This document shows, piece after piece, positions 1 to 13,771 of a stretch of 64,000 nucleotides of DNA. The notes beneath the pieces were generated by a model. That model made no database searches. It was not told the origin of the DNA and saw nothing but the letters and a program-made list of their open reading frames with translations. Each line of letters starts with the position of its first letter. Positions within the stretch are counted from its first letter, which is position 1. The stretch is from contig CAIIXF020000008.1 of assembly GCA_903813345.2 (NCBI GenBank), forward strand, positions 19,390,822 through 19,454,821. Direction: 5' to 3'. The position numbers and the translations under genes were made by a program. The stretch comes from Owenia fusiformis. Lineage: Eukaryota; Annelida; Polychaeta; Sabellida; Oweniidae.

Positions 1-2560
1 TGAAAAAAAGATAAGGGAATTATGACGAATAGTGACCAAGATAATTGACAGAATGTTAGAAATGTAAGATTTGACCCAGTTCTTAACCTTGGCTTTTCAG
101 TGTCCAAATTTTATATTAATGGAGCTTCAGAGGGCCTCGTCTATTGCAGACTTTCATTTATTTTATTTGTATCCAGTCTTTATCTCGTATATTTACAATT
201 CATAATTTTCTTGAGCTCCATAGATTTAACAGAGGGATATCATCATATCGACTTTTTTAAAATTCGAAACATCATAACTTCCGAACCGGAAATCAAATCG
301 AAATTTGGTTTGCAGATTTAGATTCCTGGGAAAATTCTACCCTTATTTCATAACTCATACATTAAATTTGGAGATTTTTTTATTTTGACCTACTTTTAGG
401 ACGCCATATCTCAAAAGTGGGTCGGAATACTTTCTGACGGCAAAAGGCTTGCACTATTAGCACACTCTTTTCTACCTGTATACAAAATTTTGAAGCAGAT
501 CATCAAAGTGTAGTGTCAGAATCGCAAAAATAAGGAAAAACTATGAATTTGACCTAGATTTTGACCTAGGCATTTTGGTGTCCAAATATTGAAACTAAGT
601 AGCTTTTGAGGTCCCCTTCTTTTATAGGAATTCATTATCTTAAACTGCACTCAGTCTATATCTCGTATTTTACACTTCAAAAAAGTCTTTTTTCCCATTG
701 ACTTAACATGGGGCACCAAATTTAGCGATTTTGAGCTTTCAAAACGCCATAACTTCCGAACGGGAAGTCGGATCGGAATTTCGTTTGCAGATTTGGATTC
801 CTGAGAAAATTCTACCCTTATTTCATAGCTCATATGTTAAATTTGGAGAATTTTTTAGTTTGACCTACTTTCTGGATGCCATATCTCAAAATCGGTAAGA
901 GTAATCAAAAAACGGATGGCACACTCTCGATTTGTTTTTTTCTTAGCTACATGTTAAAAAAAAGATGAAGGAGTTACGTCAAACAACAACGAAGATAATT
1001 GACAGAATGCTGATTTGAACTAAATTTGACCTAGTTCTTGACCTTTGACCTAGATAAAAAATTGACCTAATTTCCCAGAAACTAGGTCGATGGGCTATGT
1101 TAGCCATGTAAATAGGTTAAAGTAAGTTCTTCTAGTTGCTGAGAAAAAGTGTTCGGAAAGAAAGAAAGAAAGAATAACTAGATTTTGGAAATTGAACGAA
1201 GTTCAATTTCAGACTCCAGATCTAGACTTTTTTTAGCCGAGTCATCCAGAATAAGCCGAGTCATCCAGAATAAGCTGAGTCATCTAGAAAGAGATGGATA
1301 AATAAAATAGGAAGGTAGGATAGGATAGAATAGGAAAGAACGATAGGATAGAATAAGAAAGAAGGATAGGATAGAATAGAATAGGAAGAAAGGATAGGAT
1401 AGGATAGGAAGGATAGGAAGGAAAAGATATGAAGGAAGGATAGATAGGAAGGATAGGGTAGGATGAGATAGGAAGGATGGATGAATTTTTCAATATTTTC
1501 TTCTCTACTCTTGACTTTCTATCAGGATACCATCAGATCGATTTTTCTCGAAATTTCAAAACGCTATCACTTCCGAACCGGAAGTCGGATAGAAATTTGG
1601 TTTGCAGATTCGGATTCCTGACAAAATTCTACCCCTAATTCATAACTCATACGTTAAATTTGGAGATTTTTTATTTTGACCTACTTTTCGGACACGCCAT
1701 AACTTCCAAACTGGAAGTCGGATCGAAATTTGGTTTGCAGATTCGGATTCCTGAGAAAATTCTATACTTAATTCATAACTCAAACGTCAAATTTGGAGAA
1801 CTTTTTATTTTGACCTACTTTTCGGACACCATATCTCAAAAGTGGGTCAAAATACTTTCTGACGGCAAAAGGCTAACACTATTAGCATATTCTTGGCTAC
1901 ATGTATACACAATTTCGAAGAATATAATTAAAGTGTAGTGTCAGAATCGAAAAAATAAGGAAAACCTATGAATTTGACCTAGATTTTGACCTAGGCATTT
2001 CGATGTCCAAATTGTGAAGCTAGATGGCTTTTGAGGTCCCCTTCTTTTAAAGGCTTTGATTATATGAAGCTGAACTCAGTCTATATTCCGTATTTTTCAC
2101 TTCAAAAAAATATTTTTTCCCATTGACTTAACATGGGCACCAAATTTAGCGATTTTTGAGTTTTCAAAACGCCATAACTTCCGAACCGGAAGTCAGATCC
2201 AAATTTCGTTTTCAGATTCGGAATTCTGAGAAAGTTTTCTATAAGACTAATATCCTGGACATTTGATTCGGAGAACTTTTTTTTGGACCTCGTTTTCGGA
2301 CACTGATATCTCGAAATCGGTTTGAGATATCAAAAAACTAAATCGACCCTAGGTTTCCTACTTTTTTATAAGGAACACAATGAAAAAAACCCGGATCGAA
2401 AATATTGAAGGACGACCGAGAAAATCGAAAAAAGTGACAAAGTACTGGATTTGACCTAGTTCTTGACCTTTGACCTAGATAAAAATTTGACCCAATTTCC
2501 GAGAAACTAGATCTAGGACCTAAATAAACCATATATAAGACTTGACTCAATATCTTCTAG
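1..2560. repeat. Diverged tandem array of ~1.43 kb noncoding units
   Basis: Two long copies are visible, about 240-1130 and 1530-2560, offset by roughly 1427 bp, with a piece of an earlier unit at 1-100. Landmarks recur in order: the palindrome-like TTCCGAACCGGAAGTC (near 280, 757, 1573, 1705, 2179), a GACCTACTTTT block, TTTGACCTAGATTTTGACC (about 549 and 1974) and the block GTTCTTGACCTTTGACC (about 1034 and 2460). The short open frames inside are not conserved between copies, so I treat it as noncoding. A diverged relative lies at 51225-51560 and fragments sit in the foldback arms at 19.7-20.0 and 24.9-25.1 kb, so the family is dispersed. Confidence 0.8.
1284..1482. repeat. Purine-rich microsatellite (GGATAGGAA-type)
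   Basis: About 200 bp of almost pure purine/T sequence made of GGATAGGA, GGAAGGAT and GATAGAAT variants. It separates the two ~1.43 kb units. The open frame on the minus strand here is only a product of low complexity. Confidence 0.85.
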
Positions 2561-2574
2561 TTAACGAGAAAACT

Positions 2575-2890
2575 GGGAAAGAATAATAAAGAATAATAAA
2601 TAAATAATAATAAGAATACTGGCAAAAACAATAGACTCCAGATTGACATCTGGAGTCTAATAAGAAAACTGGCAAAAGCAATAGACTCCAGATTTTCAAT
2701 CTGGAGTCTAATAATAATAATAATAAGAAAACTGACGAAAACAATAGACTCCAGATTTTCAATCTGGAGTCTAATAAGAAAACTGGCAAAAGCAATAGAC
2801 TCCAGATTTTCAATCTTGAGTCTAATAATAGGAAAACTGGCAAAAGCAATAGACTCCAGATTTTCAATCTGGAGTCTAATAATAATATCT
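2575..2890. repeat. Minisatellite of ~58 bp units, each a perfect or near-perfect hairpin
   Basis: Five units carry AGACTCCAGATT, a 3-nt loop, then AATCTGGAGTCT, joined by TAATAAGAAAACTGGCAAAAG spacers with variable (TAA)n tracts. The first unit has a changed loop (GATTGACATC) and the fourth has one arm mismatch (CTTGAG). The 12-bp arms are conserved better than the spacers. Both strands stay partly open because the unit is short. Confidence 0.88.
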
Positions 2891-2901
2891 ATAAAATCTA
2901 T

Positions 2902-2928
2902 AGGAGGCCCCCTGTCGGGGGGCCTCCT
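2902..2928. other. GC-rich perfect stem-loop
   Basis: AGGAGGCCCCC (2902-2912) pairs perfectly with GGGGGCCTCCT (2918-2928) across the loop TGTCG. It is an isolated GC-rich hairpin in AT-rich DNA, directly between the hairpin minisatellite and the LINE coding remnant. Confidence 0.85.
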
Positions 2929-5396
2929 AATAACACAGATTTTATTAACCTCAATGATCATCTATTAAGTGCACCATGGGAAATAATTTACTTTGAAACT
3001 GAACATACAAACATAGTTGTATCTAACTGGTATGAATTATTTTGGACAGTCATTGATAGCTTCATAAATAAGAAAATAATAACTATTTCTAGTAAAGATA
3101 AACCTTGGATAACCAAACAAATTAAACAACAAATTAACAAAAGGAACAAACTTCATTCCAAATGGAAAAAATCAAAAAATATTGCAGACTTTTACAATTT
3201 CAAGAGAAAGCGAACTGAAGTTAATTTCTTAATTTCTCAGAGCAAAAAAATAGCATAGAAAACTTGAAACTAAAACTGGCAGATAGAACTACTACTTCCA
3301 AAATGTACTTTAAAATTTTGAAAATGATGTATGGTCCAAAAGTTTCACAAGGCATCCCCTCTCTAATTGAAAATAATGAAACTATTACTGATTCAAAAGA
3401 AAAGGCCAACATATTAAATAATTTTTTTGCAGATCAAACAATTCTTCCTTCAAACCTAAATGACCCTGTACTTCCTAACATGATATACAAAACTGATTCA
3501 CACCTTAGTTTTATACAATTTGAAGATTTTCAAGTTTATGATATATTGATCCATCTTAACGTATCAAAGGCAAGTGGACCAGATAATGTTTCCAATCGGA
3601 TTTTGAAAGAATGTGCCCTTGGTTTATCACCTAGCCTTTGTGGTATCTTCAATAACTCTTTACAAACTGGTATATTTCCATCAGCATGGAAAGAGGCACA
3701 TGTCTCACCTATTTTCAAAAAAGAAGATAAACAATCTAAATTAAACTATAGACCAATCTCTCTTTTGTCCTGTATATCCAAAGTCTTTGAACGTTTAGTA
3801 TTCAATGTATTATATAACTTTTGTAAAATAAACAATATCTTAACTCCCAGAAATTCTGGTTTTAAACCAAACGACTCAGCAATAAATCAACTGATAAACT
3901 TAGTTAACAAAATTTACAAAGGCTTGGATGATCGAAATGAAATTATGATAATCTTTTTAGATATTTCCAAGGCATTTGATAAGGTTTGGCATACTGGTTT
4001 AATTTACAAGTTAGAATCATATGGAATTTCTGGTCAACTTCTAAAATGGTTGAAAAGCTATCTTTCTGACCGCAAACAGAGAGTTGTCATAAACGCTGTT
4101 CATTCTGACTGGCGCTACATTGAAGCAGGTGTCTCTCAAGGCTCAATACTCGGACCTCTACTATTTCTGTTTTACATCAATGACATTGTTGAAAATAAAG
4201 ATACCGACATAAACCTTTTCGCTGATGATACCTCCCTACTTGAAGTGGTAAACGACCCTATACTTAGCTCAGTTAAAATGCAACATGATATAGACCAAAT
4301 AGAACAATGGGCAGAAAGATGAAAAGTTACTTTTAATGCTGCCAAGTCAAAACTTCTGATAATCTCACTTAAACAAAATAAATTTAATTATCCTGATATA
4401 AAGTTAAACAACTCTGTAATTCAAACAGTTGATCACCATACCCATCTAGGACTTACAATTCAATCAAATATGAGCTGGCACCTTCATATTAACAATATTG
4501 TTAAGAAAGCAAATATGAGACTTGGCCTCCTTAAAAGGAGCTCATTTAAATACAACTTAAATCAAAATGAACTAGAAACATTATACTTTTCAATGGTTCG
4601 ATCAGTACTTGAATATGGTGACGTCCTTTATAATAATTGTCATTTATTCCAAAGTAAATCATTAGAAAACATCCAAAGAGAAGCTGCTATATTATGTTCA
4701 CATGCCTATAGACATACTAAATATAATGACATTTTGAATGAACTAAGCTGGGACTCACTCAAAACCAGAAGACAATTACATATTACCACCATTTTCCATA
4801 AAATGGTTTATCAAAATGCCCCGCTTTATTTGACTGACCTCTTAACGCCTCTCTCCCAAAAGCAGACCAGATATAGCTTAAGAAACCAAAATTCTTTCAA
4901 TATACCCTTCTGCAGACTTAACATTAATTACAAGTCGTTTCTTCCAAATGCCATTAGAATATGGAACAACCTTGAACAACAGTTTAGGAACATTGGTTAT
5001 CTCCCTCTATTTAAATATAAACTTAAACATTCTATTTGCAAACGCAAAAATAAACTTTACTCATTAAAAGCCAGCAAATCTGCAATTAATCATGGGAGAA
5101 TCCGAATGGGTCTCAGTGCTTTAAACCATCAACGTTTCTCTTACAACCTCATAGACTTCAAACATTGTGCTTGTGGTTTCGCACAAGAGACACCACTTCA
5201 TTATTTTCTTGACTGTCCCCTCTATGTTGCCCAAAGAACAACTCTTTTCAGGGAATTAGGGAACATAGCCGTAACCAATAGACTTAATCTTCTCAATCAT
5301 ATTATCCATGGAAACAAAGATTCTTCATTCATTGACAACTGCACTCTATTTAATCATGTCCAGACATTCATCAGAGACACTCAGAGATTCTTATAA
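2929..5396 (+). pseudogene. LINE ORF2 remnant: reverse transcriptase with one frameshift and one nonsense change
   Basis: The frame starting at 2929 runs to a stop at 3256 and encodes the linker (PW, KPWIT, RNKLHSKWKK blocks). It then shifts at the A7 run 3244-3250 into the frame that continues through the RT. Recognisable RT motifs are the YRPISLLSCISKVFE block, FLDISKAFDKVWH, AGVSQGSILGPLLFLFYIND and the catalytic FADD box. A TGA at 4320-4322 falls where LINEs normally have Trp (QWAER then KVTFNAAKSK), and the same frame continues unbroken to TAA at 5394. The C-terminal part (about 5160-5215) has CACG...ET..H....C, usual for this group. With only two lesions over about 2.4 kb the copy is young but dead as it stands. 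Confidence 0.88.
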
Positions 5397-5491
5397 CCAT
5401 ACAAAACTGTCTAACCTATTGCATGACATCTCAAAATTTTACATGTAGACCCCTAGGGGATGTAATAGTGTAAACTGCAAACCCTAGGCTA

Positions 5492-5497
5492 AATAAA
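5492..5497 (+). promoter_or_regulatory. LINE polyadenylation signal AATAAA
   Basis: AATAAA lies 8 nt before the A15 tract that ends the LINE copy. Confidence 0.7.
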
Positions 5498-5645
5498 ATG
5501 ATTTAAAAAAAAAAAAAAAGTGAATGGATATGGTATATTTGGTTGAATTGGCTTACCACGAAGAAATACGAAATATGTAATTGTTTAATTTTTTTGATGC
5601 CTTTTTTATCTTCATGTTAAACAATATGTTTCATCTTTATTGCAG

Positions 5646-5834
5646 TTACAACACAGTGCCAAATCTGATCTCTTAGTAAAAGACTTATATAGTGAAAATT
5701 CTGAACTGATGGAGGCATTATATCACACAGAACAGAGACAAAAATTAGCTGAAAAACAAGTATATGAACTTCTAGAACAAAATAAGGCTTATGCTAAAGT
5801 GATGAACAAAGTTGGACGGGCAGCAATGGGATGA
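5646..5834 (+). CDS. Last exon of a ninein-like coiled-coil protein
   Basis: A 3' splice site (pyrimidine-rich tract ending TTGCAG at 5640-5645) opens a phase-0 exon of 62 codons ending in TGA at 5832. The peptide is strongly alpha-helical with heptad spacing. It contains LYSENSELMEALYHTEQRQK followed by AEKQVYELLEQNKA, and the pattern Y-x-E-N-x-x-L-x-x-A-L-x-x-T-E-x-R-Q-K-x-A-E-K resembles, from memory, the extreme C terminus of ninein and ninein-like centrosomal proteins. That family anchors microtubules at centrosomes; this role is assumed from the match. The rest of the gene lies to the left, outside or beyond the LINE-bearing intron. Another long coiled-coil protein cannot be excluded. 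ATTAAA at 5911 could be its poly(A) signal. Confidence 0.55.
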   Translation, partial: LQHSAKSDLLVKDLYSENSELMEALYHTEQRQKLAEKQVYELLEQNKAYAKVMNKVGRAAMG

Positions 5835-6036
5835 TGACAACAAACCTAGTACACTGAATGTTAATTTATAGAAAATGATGTAGATTCTTACTAGTCATTA
5901 TGAGTCATCATATTAAACAGTTACAGACTATGATGAATTGGATCATGAAGACATAGGAACTATACTACTACAGACATATGTATGCAAATTCCACAAGCAC
6001 TGCTCTGCAAATAGGAACAAATTATGTATACATGTA

Positions 6037-6555
6037 CAGGGTGGTCCAAAAATGGAAACCCTGCATTTTTCTCATATCTTTGTCATTTTACAAAATTACT
6101 CCCTGATATTTCCTACCACCCTACCATATTTCATGACAATCAGACTGATAGTCACAATTTTACAGCACTTTGAATAACATGCTTCAGATTTGGCCATTAT
6201 TGGGCTGTAGGCAAACCTGCACAGTTGTCAATGACCCGAATGTATTTCTCAGTAGGCATGGCCTGACTGACACAGATGATCTCACTTTTGAGGTTTGCGA
6301 TTGTCCTGAGGTCATTCTCATACTCTCTATCTCTGCCATATCCCCACAGGTTTCGAAAGCGCAATAGTGGCCACTAGGGCATGTTCTTTAAAGTGCTGTG
6401 ACATTGTGATTATCAATCTGATGGTCATGAAATATAGTGGGCTGGTAGGAAATTGAATGATGTACAAATGTGTAAAATATCAGGGAGTTATTTTTTAAAA
6501 TGACAAAGATATGAGGAAAATGGTGCAAGGAGTTCCATTTTTCTTGACCACCCTG
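6037..6555. mobile_element. Tc1/mariner-type nonautonomous element, 519 bp, TA target duplication
   Basis: Begins CAGGGTGGTCCAAAAATGGA and ends with its inverted partner CCATTTTTCTTGACCACCCTG. TA dinucleotides flank both sides (6035-6036, 6556-6557). Inverted arms of about 150 bp each can be followed (6037-6190 and 6380-6555), sharing CTCATATCTTTGTCATTTTA and ACTCCCTGATATTT. The middle holds a decayed transposase end on the minus strand. Confidence 0.85.
6170..6372 (-). pseudogene. Mariner transposase C-terminal remnant
   Basis: Reading the minus strand gives WPLLRFRNLWGYGRDREYEN, then a stretch ending MPTEKYIRVIDNC, and after one frame change VCLQPNNGQI. This matches the general layout of mariner C termini (L...I......iP...l..v..n...RL..C....GgqI). 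Stops and a frameshift interrupt it, so it cannot encode a working transposase. The assignment is by pattern. Confidence 0.55.
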
Positions 6556-6793
6556 TACATTGTATAATCTTCCAGTTATATTTTGTTTGATTATTTGTTT
6601 GTAGTGTAACTTGATAGAGGCAATAACAGCCAAAAATGCTCATAAAGCATAAAAATATTATGCAACTTTAAAATATTTTTTAATTGAGATTATTTCTTTT
6701 GATACAACGATTTCATGATAAATATGTTTAATAATTTTTTCTTCTTAAAGTGTTCACAGTACAATACGTCTAAGTTCTTAATAGAACCAAAAT

Positions 6794-7017
6794 GATATGT
6801 TCAAGTCTAGGAATTTCAGAATTTGTCTACATAGTATAATTCTTTAATTACAAATGGTAATTATGATTTGATTCGGCTCCATTGTAGCTACAAGCATTAC
6901 CATTGTCTACTCATACATACAGTATGTTATGATCATGTTCATATCCATCCTATGGATTGTTATAATATGTTCAAGTCCTGGAATTTCAGAATTTTAATCA
7001 ACGTAGTATAATTCTAT
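6794..7017. repeat. Local direct repeat (~52 bp, two copies)
   Basis: The block ATATGTTCAAGTC..GGAATTTCAGAATTT...GTAGTATAATTCT occurs at about 6794-6845 and again at 6964-7017, with about 85-90 percent identity by eye. There is no coding content. The remaining 6556-7435 holds nothing else I recognise. Confidence 0.7.
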
Positions 7018-7435
7018 ATTGTCAGAAAATTTTGTGGCAATTGTAAATCTTGTAAAATGATAAAACTAGACCCAGGTCTGTCAGAAAGGCCAAGGCTAAA
7101 TTATCGAGGAATACTTTACTGTACATTCTGTATCCAGTAGCATTATAGGATGATGTAAACGGAGGGTTCTGGTGGTTTATAACAAACCACATACTGTTAT
7201 AGGTCTATGATCCTGTGTATAATGAAACAGTAAATCCATCACTTGTCCAAATATTTTGTTTAGTCTTAAGCTATAATGGCTGATTTTAACTGTTCAGTTT
7301 CAATTTCTACCGAAGGTCCACATCCATGCTCATATCTAACGGCACCTCCATAAGCCTCGTTTTCAGGCCCAGTGATCGGGAAAATGGGACGGAGGGGGAG
7401 CAGGCCTAATGGATAGGGGCACGGTATATTCAAAT

Positions 7436-7585
7436 ATGTTAGGTCTTTTAGGATCTTTTGAACCAATACGCTTCTAAGATATGAGATCTTTTAAAAAGGT
7501 GCAAGGCCACCAACGCTCACAAGTCGATGTTTTGCTATAAATCAAGCAACAATGGCCCACACGATCTGTAAAGTGATTCTAAAAA
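7436..7585. repeat. Dispersed repeat, relative at 21000-21150
   Basis: Shares TACGCTTCTAAGATATGAGATCT and the block GCTATAAATCA(A/G)GCAACAATGG with the stretch at 21000-21150, where a (CAT)n expansion has been added. It is noncoding. Confidence 0.75.
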
Positions 7586-7818
7586 GGACATTAGGTATAA
7601 AAAATGTCGCAACCACAGGAGTGGTGCCATATTGTTAAAGTCGCCAACTCTTATGACGGCGGTTCAGAGTTTGTAACAAATGCCAGGTGGTGGCATCTTA
7701 CATTTTAATGCCTTGTCTATTCATTTCACAAAATGTCCCAAACATATTTTAATGTTAATGTGAACTGGGTTTGATATACGTATAGTTGATGATATAGTTA
7801 ATTTATCAGTATTATTAA

Positions 7819-9631
7819 AGTGCCCGATAAACTATAAAATGCGCATGCGTCCAGGTGTTGATAAACTATAAATAGCGAAAATCCAGGGTTTGTCACCACA
7901 AGGTAAGCCAGGACGTGTTAGTTTTCTGCATGAGAAAAATGCAAATTCTGCGCAGAAATTCTGCATGAAAAAGCCAAATTCTGCACCAAATTCTGCATGA
8001 AATCTAAGATTCTGCGCCAAATTCTGCACGGGGAAAAGTGAAATTTTGTGGTTCAAGTATGTGCAAAAAGTTAAATTCTTGCTAAAATCTGAGACTAACA
8101 TAAAGCTAAAATCAATAATTTTCTCCAAAAAATGAATAATTCAAAATTCTTGAACTCCACTCATGCTGCTTTATTCAGCGATAATGGACAACTGCAGTAA
8201 TAGCATCAGATGCAATTTTAATCAATTAGCGACAAAACTTACCAAATGCTCACTTGTGAACTATCACGAAATTCGAAGTATCACGAAATTCCAGATCAAT
8301 ATGCAGGGAATTCAGATGTCGTTTATTTATATATGACGAAGTAAAACGCAAGAAGAAGCATGATTTATTGCGTTAGAATACAAAATAATACAATATTAAA
8401 CATATTATTGCAAAACAATTACGAGGGACAGTCATCAGTTTCAAATTTCGTGATTATGTTTGACGCAGTCTTACCTCTAAGTGCAAAGGCGGAAGTTCGA
8501 GAATATTTAAAACAGATTTCAGATTTCCTCTTGAAAATCTGACAAAACACAAGTATCTGACAACAAACGAGCGGAGTCTTTGGGTGTTAAGGTGAGTGAC
8601 AAATATGAGATGAGATGGTTGACTGGAAAAATCATGTTTTCCGCGAAATTCCGTGCTAAAACAAAAATTCTGCAAAAAAAATGAAAATGCAAATTTCTGC
8701 GGTTTTTCTGCGGCGACGCGGAATCACGGAATACTAGGATGAGTGAACAGCTAGTGTTGATATTGAATTTATATGTAGCCAGATAAGTTTCCTTATTGAA
8801 ATTACATATGGTTATTAGCAATACTTTGTAGGTGCTAAATAATAAAATATTTAGAGTATATATGAGAGAAATTGGTCATTTCGAACCTGTTGAAAAGTTT
8901 GTGGCTCTCGGCTACACCGGGGAATTTACTTCCATGAGTACACACATAAATGTGGGGTTCCCCAAGAGGTACGCGACAAGGTGACCTGGCATCAAATGTG
9001 CGACTAAATGCTACTATCGAGAAGATAAAATAACGAATACGACAATAAGTTATTGCATGTGACAATTCCGAGCCTTCATCTCACTGAAGTATTTTGAAGT
9101 GAAAATAGGATTTTTGTTTTGATACATGGATTCAGATGAACGTAACTTTATTCTGACAACTAATCAAAACTGAACAAAATTGATTGTACGTAACATACAA
9201 TTTATTGTTTTGCAATGTTTTGATTGGCTAAACGAATGAAACCAACAAATTATGACATGTAAAATGACAATTTTGAAATGTAAAATTTAAAAGTGACAAA
9301 CACAACCTCCCTATCCACTCTTTGGGAGCCCTAGTAAATTAGTAATATTTACATGCAGCAGTGGTAGTGTACAGCTTATTATCACACCACGCTTTGTATT
9401 CTAAAGCCTGTTGTTTGTAATAACACTGTTCACTCAACGTATGTTTTGTGTGTGGGCAGTCAACGATAATCATTGTTTTATCCCGGTTATATGACCTCGG
9501 CAATTATAACAAAACCGTACTAAACGAAAAAACGCAAATAAGAGAAAGCTTTCACACACATATAAAAAATGAACTAGTCTAATCCGCCAGTATAAACTCT
9601 GTGCTATACGTAGCCGGGTCAGGCGCACACT
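7819..9631. mobile_element. TTAA-flanked DNA transposon, copy 1 (piggyBac/Kolobok-like, nonautonomous)
   Basis: The element starts AGTGCCCGATAAACTATAAA after TTAA (7815-7818) and ends GGCGCACACT before TTAA (9632-9635), so it has a TTAA target duplication and short AGTG/CACT inverted ends. A second copy at 15359-16524 has the same ends but unrelated flanks, which proves transposition rather than segmental duplication. This copy carries an ~825 bp nested insert (7921-8745) absent from copy 2 and keeps about 80 bp near 9090-9170 that copy 2 has lost. No transposase is encoded. Confidence 0.85.
7921..8745. mobile_element. Unclassified ~825 bp insertion nested in the TTAA element
   Basis: It is defined by alignment with copy 2, where GACGTGTT runs directly on to GA(GA)GAACAGCTAGTG. 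It is rich in TTCTGCG/CGCAGAA motifs at both ends (ATTCTGCGCAGAAATTCTGC on the left; TTTCTGCGGTTTTTCTGCGG on the right). This suggests subterminal repeats; clean terminal repeats and a target duplication are not evident. The right end has CTAG, compatible with but not proof of a Helitron-like end. Confidence 0.6.
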
Positions 9632-9635
9632 TTAA

Positions 9636-10312
9636 TCACTGCGGAGTGTTAAATTTTTATTAGAAGTAACGATGAATGTTAATATTTAGCCTTATGAACA
9701 GCTTCGAAATCTGTGCTACATTTCTGTTTCTACATTTCTTCTCATTTTTGAGCATAATGATTTAACTCATTGAATATGGGAGTTATATACGGAATGTCAA
9801 ATGGATCAATACAAATCTGCCCTCAGAGTTCCCAAAGGGTGACAGAAAAGGAAAAAAAGGAAAAAGAAACAAACTCCGTTTGCAAACTAGTCATATACAC
9901 TTAATATCAGATGCTAAATTATGAATACTGCAACTGGAAAACGTCAATTAGTGAAGTCAACGGGTATCATTCATGAAGGATCTCTCTTTTCCGAGTATTA
10001 ATTGAAGATGCATGTTTATACTTTATTATTAACCAGAGAATTGTTTTACCGCATATCATTCTTGATTCTCTTTATACAAATTCTGACTCATTCACATATT
10101 TATTCAATTAGTATTTGAACACTTATTGTGGTGAATGTGATTAACCTTTCAACGAAATGCAGAAACATACAATACAAATTCAGCATGATATCAACATGAA
10201 CTTAAAAACGTCAGCCTAGAAGCTATTGTCATGACCTATCCAACCGTCTGGACTTCTGTGAGTCAGTCATTCAGTCTGTTAATAACATTTTATAAAATTA
10301 CATCTACAATAA
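9636..10312. other. Intergenic stretch without recognised features
   Basis: AT-rich, with stops in all frames; I see no gene or repeat structure between the TTAA element and the 3' end of the first protease gene. Confidence 0.6.
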
Positions 10313-10318
10313 TTTATT
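10313..10318 (-). promoter_or_regulatory. Poly(A) signal of protease gene A
   Basis: AATAAA on the minus strand about 70 nt past the stop codon of protease A. Confidence 0.6.
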
Positions 10319-10387
10319 GCAATAGTTATATTTGCAAAATTTACTTTATCTCATCATAAGTAAAACCTACAGTTATTTCCAATTCTA

Positions 10388-13639
<3,252 letters not shown>

Positions 13640-13720
13640 TGTTGAAATACAATATTAATAAATGGAATTTAATATTTGCATCTATTATATGTTGTGGTTG
13701 AAATATATTGTACATAGCTC

Positions 13721-13738
13721 AACATCTGTGTAAATACA
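13721..13738 (-). promoter_or_regulatory. Conserved upstream motif of the protease paralogues (gene A copy)
   Basis: AACATCTGTGTAAATACA on the + strand, 82 bp upstream of the start codon. It is identical at 27389-27406 (gene B) and 14/18 at 37607-37624 (gene C). In the direction of transcription it contains TATTTAC, which fits the forkhead consensus TRTTTRY. Confidence 0.45.
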
Positions 13739-13771
13739 ACATACATGACAGACATGATAACTGATCCGAGG

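Larger units (their letters stand above)
2929..5519 (+). mobile_element. 5'-truncated non-LTR retrotransposon (Jockey/CR1-like LINE) with poly(A) tail
   Basis: The element keeps the end of the EN-RT linker, the complete reverse transcriptase, the C-terminal domain with a C-x-C...H...C zinc-like motif, a short 3' UTR with AATAAA at 5492-5497, and an A15 tail at 5505-5519. The endonuclease part is missing, which is typical of 5' truncation on insertion. It lies in sense orientation just upstream of the ninein-like exon, probably within that gene's last intron. The clade call (Jockey/CR1 group) rests on the RT motif style and the poly(A) tail. Confidence 0.88.

Noticed and set aside
1284-1493. 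Minus-strand ORF of Ile/Leu/Pro/Ser repeats
   Set aside because: Translation of the purine microsatellite.
2547-2961. Two overlapping minus-strand ORFs rich in LLLPVFLL / RLQIENLESI
   Set aside because: They translate the hairpin minisatellite; sequence is periodic and not protein-like.
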